DNA of 64,000 nt, taken from Leptoclinus maculatus. Taxonomy: Eukaryota; Chordata; Actinopteri; Perciformes; Stichaeidae. Positions within the stretch are counted from its first letter, which is position 1. Every line of letters starts with the position of its first letter. Positions 53,358 through 64,000 of the stretch are shown here, piece after piece. The notes below the pieces were generated by a model. The model searched no databases. It was not told the origin of the DNA and was given only the letters and a program-made list of their open reading frames with translations. The DNA lies in contig JAVDOI010000006.1 in the NCBI GenBank assembly GCA_032191485.1, forward strand, positions 15,528,740 through 15,592,739, read 5' to 3'. Made by a program: the position numbers and the translations under genes.

Positions 53358-53845
53358 GTGCCGGCAGAAGTATTCAGATCCTGTAGTAAATGTAGCAATA
53401 CCACAATTTAAAAATACCTAATTACAAGTGCTGCATTAACATCTTTACTTTAGTAACAGTACAGAGGTATAACGGTTACATGTACTTAAGGCATCAAAAG
53501 TAAAGGTACTCATGCAGCACAACGGCTCCTTAACATATTATATCATTGGATTATTATTGCTGGTGTTTTAAGGTGTAAACAGCATTTTAACGTTAAAGCC
53601 TGTTAAGGTGGAGATTTCAACAAATGTATACTGCTAGGCAGATTAATTTGTATCAATACTGTATATTTTATAAACCAATCATATTCAATACAGCTGTCAA
53701 GTAAATGCAGTAGAGTAAAAAGTACAGTATTTCACTCTAATGTAATGTAATGTAGTATAGGATAAATATAGTAGCATATGATGGAAATACTAAACTGTAC
53801 TTAAATAACGTTACATTGCTAGAGTAAATGTATTTAGTTACATAA
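53355..53845 (+). repeat. AAGTA-rich percomorph repeat, copy 2
   Basis: Starts GCAGAAGTATTCAGATCCTG and continues GTAGCAATACCACAAT, GGCATCAAAAGTAAAGG, ACTCATGCAGC and AGAGTAAAAAGTACAG. It ends near AGTAAATGTATTTAGTTAC. Same motif order as 37536-38030. It starts exactly at the end of the (TA)n array. Confidence 0.7.
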
Positions 53846-54272
53846 GTAGCCTTTTATGTCATGTTTGTTTAATTTAGGCCGTTTTCAAACAGCAGATTTC
53901 ATACATACTATTTTGTATATGGTGGTTTAGTAACCATATTTTGAAAATGACACGTTGGTTTCTCATACATAACATAGGCCTCCTCTATATAAATAGGGTA
54001 ATTCATATTTGACGGTCTGCTAAACCATCAGAAGTAAAGCAGGGTATTGAAGTAGCCATAACAACCTAAAGTAAAACAAACTACTATGTTTAATGTATCA
54101 GATGTGGCCTTCTGTCCGTTTTACGAAACACGAGTAGCCTCGTAATTCCTGTAAGTAAAACGATGCAATTCTGAGTGCTCGGAGGATGAAAACTCAACTG
54201 TTCAGTCCCAAACAAACAGCTGCTTGGTAAATTAAATCAACAACTCCAAAGTGAATCTTCAGTCTAACTCAC

Positions 54273-54480
54273 CGACACAGTGGAGAAAAACAGCCCTGTG
54301 GAAACCGCTTTGTCTCAAAACTTCTTCCATCCGAAGAGAAAAACTTTCCGCAGCAAATCTCTGACGGTTTCCAAGTAACGGAGGTGTGCAGCCGCGGCTA
54401 CATCTCTGGAAATAAACCGTTCATCACCGGCCGGTTCCAGCGGCGACGGAGCGCCAACTCGTCTCTGTAACATCAGTGTG
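54273..54480 (-). promoter_or_regulatory. rassf1: Probable RASSF1A untranslated first exon and promoter
   Basis: A strong donor on the minus strand (GTCGGTGAGTTAG) lies at about 54273. It pairs with the acceptor CTGTCTGTCAG just above 52910, upstream of the A-type start codon. The sequence to the right is GC-rich with CpGs (CAGCGGCGACGGAGCGCC near 54440), as expected for the A-type promoter. The exact start is unknown. Confidence 0.5.
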
Positions 54481-55299
54481 AACGCGGAATCTGAACACTT
54501 CTCAAGATACGGAGCATCTTTCGTCTATTCGTCAGAGCGTGTTGTAGGAGGAAGCAGCTTATCATGAAAAACAGAGAGTAAGATGATCATGAGCTGCACC
54601 GACATCCGGCATGTTTTCACATAGGGGGTGCTTCTGAGTCCGGAGCTCAGATGAGTGGGCGTGCAAAGTCCCCCACCCCTGTAACCACTGTCTCCAGCTG
54701 TGATGGATCTGGGTTTCATTTACAGCGGTGGAAATCTAAAATATATATAGCCTATTATATACTGTATTTATACATCAAACTATAAATATGTATAAGGATT
54801 AAACCTGCAGCCAATCTTGATTTGTTTTTACGGACAGAAAGTCACCAATCCAACATTCAGAGTGAAGTCTGAACATAAAAGAATATTAACCAAGAAGAGG
54901 AGCCACAAATTCACTTTAACTAGGTGACACTTGGTGACTCTATCTGTTGTGTTCACGTTCTTAACAACAATGGGCAAGAAGACAAGGTAGAGAGAGTTGT
55001 TAAAAGCATTTTATTTGTAAATCAAAATAACAGTATAAGTCTCTTGACAGAAAGGGAAGAACTTTCTTCAGATAGACGATTTGTTAAAACGATATGACAT
55101 GAGGTTATCATAAACAAACAACAGTGTTCAAAACAAAAAGGAAACAACTAAATTCTGTAACTGGGCATAAACTTTACCTCACTAACAGAAAGATTTACAA
55201 TGTATAGGAATCCAAATTTGTATTGTGCACATGCAGATCTGTTTCTCCCATCTTTTCCCATCCACCACCGGTCCTTGCATGTGCTTCAGTCTCTCTTTG
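54481..55299. other. rassf1-zmynd10 intergenic and zmynd10 3' UTR
   Basis: No gene seen. A minus-strand AATAAA at 55010-55015 would give zmynd10 a 3' UTR of about 285 nt. Confidence 0.4.
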
Positions 55300-55952
55300 T
55301 CAGCTGTTGACGTGCAGGTCTCTCTGGATCTTCCCTGTGACCTCAGCCGTGAGCTGACAGGCTCTCTTGTGTTTAGACCAGTGCTTCACCTGACATTCTC
55401 TGTGAAAAAAAATAAATAAGGTGAAAGAGACTTCACATCAGCAGACACAGAACACACATCGAGTGTATGATATCAATATAACAAAAGTTATTAAGATATT
55501 CCGTATCACAGGAAAGTATTTGTTATGGTCATGGATCAGATGTAGTTTGATATCTGATGTAGAAACAGACTTATATCCAGCCATCCATCCATTTTATGTC
55601 AATAAGGTAATCCATGTGTCCTTCTACCTAGCAGGTCCTCTAGCTCTGGGTGATTCAAGCCATCTCCGATATGTTATCCCTCAAGCATGTTCTGAGTCTG
55701 CCCCAGGGAGGCATCCTCGTCAGATCCCCAAACTACCTCCACTGGTTCCTTTCAGCCGGAGGGAGCAGCAGTTTTACCCTGAGCTCTATGCGGATGTCGG
55801 AACAGGAAACTAAATTTGGCCGCTCATATCCAAAATCTCATTCTTTCATTCATTACCCAAAGCTCAGGATCATAGGTGAGGTTTGCCCTCAGACTCAGCT
55901 GCCTCTTCACTACGACAGTCCGGCAGATCTTCTACATTACTGACTGACTTAC

Positions 55953-56016
<64 letters not shown>

Positions 56017-59000
56017 CTTACCTGTGACAGTACCATTCTCCACCACATCGAGAGCATCTCTTGGCTGCCTCTTTCCCACAGGATCCACACTTTGGCTTCT
56101 CAGGGAGTAAACTCTCCATCACATCAAAATTGTACACCTGGTACAACCTGGTGAAACAATCGCAGTAATAATCACAGAGATGCTGATGGAGTTGATTTAT
56201 TTACATCTCAGACTTGTGTTTTCAGCATTACCTCTCTGCCAGCAGCTTCAGTTCACTTTCAGATGGGCTGAAAGTTTCTTTGACTTGATACTTTGCTATT
56301 GCCTTCCACTTCCCAGAATTCTCTCTCACAATGTGGTCCCATATTTCTGGGATCTATACATAAAGCAAAGCTTTAGGGTAAATGCACAGAGGACACAGTC
56401 ACTGTAGGTGCAGAGGGATGTGTGGATGTGTCAGTGTGTACCTGTTCCAAAATGAGTTCTTTTTTCGGAGGGGCGGGGTCTGTAACGGTGAGATGAGCCA
56501 GGTAACGCTGCAGCTCCACCAGGTTCGGCAGCTGATCGATCAACACCTCTGTCATGAAACCTCGAAGCTGTGCCACATGAACGATAAGCCCACAAACAAC
56601 CCTCAGCCACAAAAACAAGTCAACTTATCAGAACTTTCCACAACAAGAAAAGAAATGCCCTTAAGAGAGGATGCACAAGGCTCTCTGGTTATATAAGCAA
56701 TGCAACAGGAAGAGGATGAGAAAGCGTATAATAGGAGGAAACATCTGAGTCAAAACAACCATTGGAAACTGAATCTGTGTTTTAACAAGCAAGGAGATCA
56801 GATATGATGTTGGAGGACAATGATCTGGCACTCACACACTTCCTGAGCTTCAGTTTACAGCTGATATACAGTAGCCACTTGGATTTTGGAGGAGGAGTTG
56901 ATTGATACCATTTAAAAACATGTATTAACTAAAATGACTCAAAGAACACAAAGGAATGATGAAAATATCTGTCAAATAGTCAGTCAACAGTTTATTCACA
57001 GTATACCTTTAGAAGCTGGTTCTTGTTGAAGTTGTTGAAGTCATATTTCCTTTGGCAGTCTTCCTTCAGCAGCAGATTGTAAAGGGAAATCCAGACCTGA
57101 CCGTCTAGTTTGGTCATCTTTAAATGGTCCTCAACAGGAATCTTCTGCCATCTGCCATTCATGTACTTTTCTACCTCGCCTTCAGTAGGAGACAGAGAGT
57201 ACACCATTGAATGAAGGGTCGCGTATTAGCCAAGAATCACACATTTGACATGCAAGAGGTGTGACATACCGTCTTTACAGCGACTCCAAGGACAGCAGTC
57301 AATCAACTGAACCAGCACACACGGCACGTTGTGGGTGCACAGCATGCGATTGATGACACTAATGCTGTAAAGAAAAAACAATGTTCTTCTGTCAGGTGAA
57401 ATGAACGGTAAATTAATAAATTAACAGAAAACTAATCCGCATCAACTTGATTTTCAAGCAAAATGCAGAACAACCCCTGATCCCAGATCCTCAAATTGGT
57501 TGGACAAAAGAAGGAATTTGAAGATGTTAACTTTTCTGAGAAATCACAACACACATATTTTTTTCAACTGCATCTTGTTTTATAAACAAAATGATAAATA
57601 AACTTGTGGAATGATGAAATGATTAAAATAAGTTAGTTGCAGCATTAGTAAGTGTAATGCAATGGTTAAGCTTGAAGTATGAATGCCTAAAAGTATTGGA
57701 CGATTTCTCAGATCCTCCATTGTAAACTTGTAAACGTTCTTGGTCCAGACCCTGCCGTACCTCTCGGTGTGATCAGTGATGAAGCGCAGCACAGAGACAG
57801 CCTTCAGGGAGATTTCAAACTCCCCTGCAGCACTCTGCATCTGTAACTCGTTCATCAAGTCTGTCGAGGATGCAACAGCTTTCCCTTTCGGCTTGCGTTG
57901 GTCATGAGCTGTTGCGGCTTCCCTGGTCGCTTTGCTGACCAGCAGGGTGAGTTTGCGGTGGCAGTAATCCACCAAGTCAAGGACAGAGTCACCAGCCGCC
58001 TCACATGAATCCTGCACAACACACAAACCTTTTTCAACATGTCACATAAAGCTTAATTCATAACAATATTTACAGAGAGAGAGAGTCTGGACTGCCCCGC
58101 CGCATGATTACTTTCATGCTTTGTGACGACCCCTCCCTTCCACTAGGGGTCTGTGTCCTGTTTCCTGTCAGTTTGTCTTTCAGGATGTTAAACCGGCCAC
58201 TGATGAGCGACCCCTGAGCCTGGTTTGGTCCCAGCTATAAAGGCTGTCCTCTTCTTTGGCTCCTCTCTTTGGCTGTGACTTCCATGGCTGCTTATTTGTA
58301 TTGATTGATTTTAGTTTAGTTTGATGATTTGTTCTTAAATAAATGTATATTTATTACTTTTTCCACTTGTCTTGTCTCCCCTATGTTACAGCCTTTGAGT
58401 CGGGTTGTAACACTTTAACACATTTAAAAATATGATCCAAATCAACATAAGTTAGGGGTGTGTATTTGTACTGACCTTGTGGTACATTATCGTTTCAAGT
58501 AGGTTTATGATCGTGGCTTCATGGTGGATCTAAGACGGATACATTAAAGTAAACACAAAATCAGTTATGAGCGCTGCAAGCTGATCATCATTTTACACAC
58601 GTTACACCTCATGTTACACTCACCACCATGTAAAGATGAAACGTGTCCTTGGGATTGAAGTCCTCCAGCTGACATAAAATGGGGAACACTTTGTACTTCC
58701 AAACTTCGACAAGGATCATTTCATGGACCAGAACAGGTATCTAGAAAAAAAGATACAGCAGATGAATGTGTTTATTGAGATATCATTATGTAATTCTACC
58801 ATTAGAAACAACCACAAACGTGTTTCAAGAGACTTTTTTCTTAGCAGGGCTTCACTAAATTCCACTGACATTTTAACATCACAAGCAGAGAGGTATAGCA
58901 GTCACCTTTCCATACGACACCAGGAGCTCCTTAACAAACTCATCGTGCATGGCAGAAGCATTCAGTATCGCCTGCATGTTAAGTTTCTCAATGTGCGCAT

Positions 59001-59968
59001 GCTGTCTGAACCACCTGTCAACACACACAGAGGAAAATCATAAGAAAGTAGTTGTGCTTATCTCAGACTTCTCAGGTCGCCTGTGAATACAAAAATGGAG
59101 AGGCATCATTCACTTTCTATGCACCAACTATTAATTCATGTCTTGGTTATATCTTACTCATTCATGTCTTTCATATATTACATAGAGCACTTTGAATTGC
59201 CTTGCTGAAAGGTTCTTTACAAATAAAGTTGCTTAGCCTGGAGTAACATTCTGGCCACACTCCAAATTATATACATACACCACATGACGTACAGAGGCTG
59301 TTTTTAAAGGGCAGTTCATTTGAAAGAATTCAACAGACACTTCTTTATTCTACCGGTCAACAGTACTCATAGTCACAGCTACAAGTGGGTCCTGGAGACT
59401 TTATTTTGAGTTTTAAAAAACATAAAAAGTCACCATGGAGTTTATTCATATTTAGATCTGTTGTAAACCTGTGAAAAAACAGATACAATATACTATCTAA
59501 TATCAGTTGTTTGATTTGTACTGTATTGTTTGTTCTGACTTTACATGTATGTGTGTGATGAGCTGAGCCCATACATCCTTGTGGGAGATAATCTGAAATC
59601 TCTGAAATAATCCTGTCGGTTAGTAGTCATTTAGACTATACTACCGCGGTGCTTTTAAATAGTTTTCAATTAGACTTCTCTGTGTGTGTTTTAGGATGTC
59701 TCGAGACCTTTTAACCTTCCTACTGTTGAATGTAACGTTAATTTCCTCGCCATCTTTTGGTTTTGTGTGCACCTGCTGCACAGTACATCCTACGTCACTG
59801 GGTTTAGGTAGCTAGTCCCAGACAGACGTTACAGGTAAGCTAACGTTAGCACGAGTGTGTGTTAGCTGGTTACTCTCACCTCTCAGAGCCGACTTCCTTG
59901 AGAGAGAAAGTTTCCAGACTTTGAACAAACCCCTCTGCTTCGAAAGGTAGAATCACAGACGTGTCCAT
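55300..59968 (-). CDS. zmynd10: ZMYND10, dynein-arm assembly factor, eleven coding exons
   Basis: Cytoplasmic factor needed to pre-assemble axonemal dynein arms in motile cilia. Coding exons: 59880-59968, 58906-59014, 58624-58740, 58476-58529, 57761-58011, 57270-57364, 57007-57179, 56442-56567, 56232-56353, 56022-56147, 55300-55399. All junctions stay in frame; 453 codons plus stop (human 440). Diagnostic text: EKLNMQAILNASA, HHEATIINLLETI, VLDLVDYCHRKLTLLVS, KLDGQVWISLYNLLL, DQLPNLVELQ, IPEIWDHIVRENSGKWKAIA. A complete C-terminal MYND zinc finger follows: C399, C402, C410, C413, C419, C423, H431 and C435. A solo-LTR/MITE-like insert lies in intron 4, a LINE scrap in intron 1, and a (TA)n(TG)n array at the exon 10 donor. 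An RFX X-box-like site lies upstream of the start. Confidence 0.96.
55957..56016. repeat. (TA)n(TG)n microsatellite abutting a splice donor
   Basis: About 22 TA units followed by 8 GT units in the last intron of zmynd10. On the coding strand the donor hexamer GTAAGA of exon 10 occupies 56021-56016, so the array starts at about intron position +6. Confidence 0.9.
58122..58412. mobile_element. Solo LTR or TIR element inside zmynd10 intron 4
   Basis: The insert starts TGTGACGACCC and ends GGGTTGTAACA; these ends are inverted repeats at 9 of 11 positions. CTTT precedes and follows it (the first copy overlapping the terminal T). It contains a TATA-like CTATAAAGGC and a later AATAAA, the layout of a roughly 290-bp LTR. 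A non-autonomous DNA transposon is the alternative. No coding sequence. Confidence 0.5.
59095..59238 (+). repeat. LINE 3'-end scrap in zmynd10 intron 1
   Basis: Contains GCATCATTCACTTTCTATGC and GAGCACTTTGAATTGCCTTG followed by TTTACAAATAAAGTTGC. It is related to the fragment at 31320-31750 and degraded. Confidence 0.5.
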
Positions 59969-60100
59969 GTCGTCACTGTCGAGTAAACCAAAGAATACTC
60001 TTACTAGCTAACGTTATCTCTTCAGTTAAGCTGGTTCGGAGTAACATTTGAGTAACGTTAAACTAACGGGTAGTGTTATCGATACCCTCCGTTTCCTGTG

Positions 60101-60114
60101 GTTGGCATGGTGAC
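60101..60114 (-). promoter_or_regulatory. zmynd10: RFX X-box-like site upstream of zmynd10
   Basis: The minus strand reads GTCACCATGCCAAC. Against the X-box consensus GTYNCC-AT-RGNAAC only one position differs. It lies about 135 bp upstream of the zmynd10 start codon, a usual distance for RFX sites in ciliary genes. Binding is inferred. Confidence 0.5.
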
Positions 60115-61120
60115 TGTATACCAAGCGCACCCAGGCCAGAGCGCAGTACCTCGATGCCGCCAGAGGGGGGCGGTGCTTCTTAAAGTATGAAACGGTCAAC
60201 AGGAGGAGGTACAGTTTCAAGAGCCAGAGCTGCAGTGCCACAGTGTAGAAATACACCATAACAAAGTATTACTAGCAAAATTAACATAAAGTTCCGGGCA
60301 CCGTGGCTGAGTCAGTAATCATCTTTAAGTCCCTTTTTCCTGATTTTATTTGAGTTTTAGTTTCTTTGTACTGTCTTTTATTTCCTTGGATTTCATACAC
60401 TTTTTTTTCTTCATCTGCTTTATTTTCTACCTGATGTTTTTTGCTGCCTTTGTGTGGAATTTAAAAAGTCCTCTATACATCATGATTAAGATTCAAATGG
60501 AAAAGTACTTACTGCTGCAAGTGTGAGTAGCATTTAACAGCTTATCTAGCTTATCGTGTATTTTTTATGCAAAAGCTTGATTTGTAAAGCAACTGGCAAT
60601 TATAGCTGTCAAATAAATGTAGTGGTGTACAAAGTAAAACTTCCTCTGAATTGAAGACATTAAAATAAACAAGCGAAGTACAATTTTTTGTCTATTATAG
60701 AAGTAAAACAAAATGAAGTTGACAATGTTTCTTCCTGTAGTTTTTAAGTTAGAAAAATATTATATTTCACAGTCTGATAACATGAGATCTTCTGTAGCTA
60801 CTTCTGTATCAATCTGAGGCTCATTTTTAAACAGTTACAAAATTGCATCAAATGTAATTTAAGACAAACTGTCACATTGTTGGATAATCTCTTTTATTAA
60901 TCACAAATTCTCTTTTGTACAATATCAATAAATATAACCGTCCTCACCTCCAACAGAATGCAAATTCATGATGAGATTTGTAAAAACAAAAAACAAAAAG
61001 GAAACACTAATATAACAAAAATGACACAATACTACTTCACTTTCACCAGTATTTCAAGAAAAGTCTTCCCATCTTTGGTTGAGGCATCTCTTTATCTTTC
61101 AGTCTGTTTAAAAATCCATG
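60115..61120. other. zmynd10 upstream region and nprl2 3' UTR
   Basis: No gene. A fragment of the AAGTA-type repeat is likely at about 60490-60640 (GGAAAAGTACTTACTGCTGC; AGCTGTCAAATAAATGTAGTG). A minus-strand AATAAA at 60893-60898 would give nprl2 a 3' UTR of about 228 nt. Confidence 0.4.
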
Positions 61121-63931
61121 TCACTTCCAGCACACCACGATGTTGGGATCATTTTCCAAACGTTCGTCCAGCTCCTGGTAACTGATGCCTGTAAAATGAC
61201 GACACTGTAAGCAGACTTGTTTGCCACCGTTAGATATTATCCATAATCAACACACAGAGAGACACCTGCCTGTTTTACAGCAGATCTCATCATAACTGTG
61301 ACAGCCGGTAAAGAGTCGAGGCAGCCGGCTCCTTTCGTCACGGATCACCTTCACTGGATATTTCTGCAGCCGTCGAATAAGAGTCTTCATCAGTCCAAAT
61401 TGGATCAGCCTCCTAAAAAAACAACACATGACATGACATACATGTAAACAAAAGTCACTCCGACCTCACTTTTTATTAGTATTTGCAGGAATAAGGTGAT
61501 TGATGCCGACCTCTCGTCAACCCTTTGAAGCTGCAGCGAGTAGCGAGAACAAAGGTCTCGGACTGTGGTTCCTGGACTCAGACCACAGTACAGCTGGAAC
61601 ACATCCCTCAGACTGGCACGCTTCTGACCTGACCGACGATCAAACAATGAACGTCACAAAAAAAAGAAAAACACTAGTGTTCAACAACCATCAACAACCA
61701 TGACCCTTATTTACCTTGCTTAGTGACGTAGTTGAGGCACTCCTCCTGAATGGACTTATCATCTATGAGGCTCTGGACTTTGGGGGTGGTGCAATACACA
61801 TTCGAGTACTGGAGGGAGGTAAAAAGGCACAAGACCATCACCAAACATAACAAACCCCCAAACTGTTATCACACAGAATTAGTCTGCTGTTAGGAAAAAA
61901 TGTAAATATTAAAATAAAAAAAGTAGTAATATTTTAAGATTAAAGTGGAAAATATAATAATATTATTTAACAATGTTAATACTCTTTAACAGATATGAGC
62001 TTTGACGTGTCATTTGAAAGATGTGGATGACCTTACATTTTTTTTTTCTCAAAATATTTACATTTTACTCTCAAAATCACAAAAATATAGAACCACCATA
62101 CCTGAAATATTGACACCAAGGTCACAACACCATAATACCTGTGGAGGAAAAGGAGGATTTCAGCATTTCTATTTTTGTTTGGAAATAAAAGTCTTACAAC
62201 TCTAAAGTGCAACCCCCCCCCCCCCTCCCCCCCCCCCCCCCCCCACCACAAACACACACACACACACACACAGCATAATTCAAATAGATTTGCTGCTGGC
62301 TGTCATCAGCACTGATAAATGGGACAGTGGTTTGTCATGACGCGTTGGTATGGACAAACCCTCAGGCTCACTGCACACAGAGAACAATGGATGAGGGTGT
62401 TTTGAAGCACATCAGCCGCCGCTGGTGTTCGTTGCCCTTTTCTCGCTGAAATGTACTCACAGAAGATTCTGCACCGCGATACGAACAAGATTCAGCTCTA
62501 CATCTGCTTCAGCAGAGATCTTCTGGATGTGTCTAAATCCATCAATACAGGGCAGGATCTGCAGTAAGCATGAAGTGGAACATTATTGGACTGTACTAAA
62601 CTCTATGACCTCAATTGCTCAATTAATACGATTTATATACACTACTTTGAACCAGCAATTACACATTTTTGTACAGATACATGGCTCCTTCTCCTACACT
62701 GACTCATTTTCATCCCTGAAATAATGGGTGTCAAACAAGTGTTCATATCACTTCACGTACTGCTGATAACAGACCTTTAGTCACTAATCTTTCTCCTCTT
62801 CTTAGAATTTTGGCACATCTTATCTTATCACAACGTGCCTTGATATGCACCACAAGGCCTACCTGTTGAGTGGTGAGATCCCACTGAGATTTGATAAAAT
62901 GGTCTTTGCACTGGGTGAAGACCGGCACATCATACTCCTGCACAATCGGGGGGTCCTTTCGCAGCTGGATCAGCTTTAGGTGGATGGTGTTGGACTCATC
63001 TTAACAACAAACACAGAACAGAAAGGGAGACGAGAAAAATAAATACTTACAATTGTTTCACCAAAATGACGTTTTCAGATGCTAAACCATGAACTTTAGT
63101 GCTCAATACTTTCCCTAAAAGAGTAAATCACAGTTAGAAGTCCCAACAGTGCTTTTTACCACAATGAATTTAAGTCAAAGTTGAAAATAAATTAAATCAT
63201 TGGTTAATAATGTTTGCACTTTCGAAGGATCAATAGGATTTGTTACTGTTTCAAAATGAGCACACACACACACACACACTTTGCATTTCAGCACCATCTT
63301 CAGCTTGTATGTTAAAGAGATAGATATACATAGTAAAACATACCGATGGGTAAGGTGCAGGCTCCTGTGGCGTTAAGTTCTTCCAACAAGGTCGACATAA
63401 TAGGTACAAGTTTCTGCTTGCTCTCCTCATTGGATATAAAGGCACTCTCCAGCTGCAACACGACAAGGCAAAAAGATTTAAGATCATCTCTGAGACGGCT
63501 ATGCAAACATCAGAGCAATCAAGTCACAAGTCACAGTTATGAAAACGCATCATTCACAACCTCCAGCGTTGTGAGGTACCCAGACAGCTTCTTGACGATG
63601 GGCTCAAGGGCACAGGTGTTGGTTTGGGCGTCGCAAACGAGGCCGAGGTTGAACAGGAGGGCGTTTCTGCTGTACTTTTTATGCTCGATGCACACAGGAC
63701 ACCCGATTAACTTTTTTCCCATGGCGGTGCTAAAAAAAAAAAAAAAAAAAAAGAGCAAGCGGGATAGTTTGGTACTGGAAAGAGCAACAAGGGCAAAAAA
63801 CTGATAGTTGTGGCAAGGAGAAAGAAGCATTATACATACACTGTTATCAATTTGTTTTGCAGTTCTGGCTTGGTGATGATGTAAACTTGAACTGTGTCAA
63901 AAAGCTCTCGTGAAATGTATTCCTCTGGGAC
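61121..63931 (-). CDS. nprl2: NPRL2, GATOR1 subunit, partial at 5' end
   Basis: NPRL2 joins NPRL3 and DEPDC5 in GATOR1, the lysosomal Rag GTPase-activating complex that lowers mTORC1 activity when amino acids are scarce. Exons in the window: 63840-63931, 63561-63729, 63344-63452, 62863-62999, 62461-62558, 62102-62138, 61715-61808, 61511-61628, 61270-61412, 61121-61188. The N-terminal coding exon lies beyond position 64000. Text is near-identical to human: SRELFDTVQVYIITKPELQN, KKLIGCPVCIEHKKYSRNAL, SKQKLVPIMSTLLEELNATG, SQWDLTTQQ, VELNLVRIAVQNLLYYGVVT, KRASLRDVFQLYC, TGCHSYDEICCKTG, ELDERLENDPNIVVCWK then stop. All phases agree. The last intron is best explained by a GC donor. A poly-C tract and a CA array lie in the intron after the fifth visible exon. 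Confidence 0.96.
62213..62272. repeat. Poly-C tract and (CA)n array in an nprl2 intron
   Basis: A near-uninterrupted C run of about 31 bp (one T) followed by about 11 CA units, between nprl2 exons 62102-62138 and 62461-62558. The minus strand is a long G-run with quadruplex potential. Confidence 0.9.
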
Positions 63932-64000
63932 CTGTCATGAGAGGACATAGAGGACACCGTGTGACATAACGCATCCTATAAGATACAAGCTTTAAGAGGA
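63932..64000 (-). other. nprl2: nprl2 intron 1, running off the window
   Basis: Upstream of the acceptor TCATGACAG before 63931. The missing first exon should encode the N-terminus up to about the residues before VPEEYISREL. Confidence 0.6.

Noticed and set aside
53044..53421. Open frames made of Tyr-Ile repeats on both strands
   Set aside because: Products of the (TA)n arrays.
1..64000. tRNA, rRNA, microRNA, CRISPR or prokaryote-type systems
   Set aside because: No cloverleaf B-box type motif, rRNA core, familiar microRNA seed hairpin or spaced direct-repeat array was noticed by eye. The gene content is clearly vertebrate. A covariance-model scan could still find small RNAs.

Overview
This window is nuclear DNA of a teleost fish, most likely a percomorph. 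The introns are short (about 80-650 bp), dinucleotide microsatellites are dense, and several interspersed repeat families look like those common in percomorph genomes. Spliced exons translate into proteins close to vertebrate orthologues. No prokaryotic, viral or organellar gene organisation is seen.

The right half (about 27.7-64.0 kb) is the fish counterpart of the human 3p21.31 tumour-suppressor cluster. All genes lie on the minus strand. Reading 5' to 3' (right to left) they are nprl2 (first exon outside the window), zmynd10, rassf1 (with separate RASSF1A-type and RASSF1C-type first exons), tusc2, hyal2 and hyal1. Gene order and orientation match the human cluster as I know it. I rebuilt the exon chains by joining open frames at GT-AG or GC-AG sites with matching phase. 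Predicted products are: hyal1 441 aa, hyal2 470 aa, tusc2 117 aa, rassf1C 278 aa, rassf1A 366 aa, zmynd10 453 aa, and nprl2 complete apart from its N-terminal exon.

The left 27.7 kb holds no gene I can support. It contains a 5'-truncated LINE with reverse-transcriptase remnants (about 15.7-16.8 kb), several interspersed repeats, a (CA)n array, a 34-bp palindrome carrying two M-box-like sites, and blocks that could be conserved regulatory DNA. The last is a guess from appearance only.

The genes act in separate pathways: hyaluronan breakdown (hyal1, hyal2), a small myristoylated mitochondria/calcium-linked protein (tusc2), Ras/Hippo scaffolding (rassf1), dynein-arm assembly in motile cilia (zmynd10) and amino-acid sensing upstream of mTORC1 (nprl2). 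They are a conserved neighbourhood rather than a functional operon. Points worth checking are two apparent GC-AG introns, a one-mismatch RFX X-box upstream of zmynd10, the missing ATM-type SQ motif in rassf1, and microsatellites lying against splice sites or around a duplicated segment.
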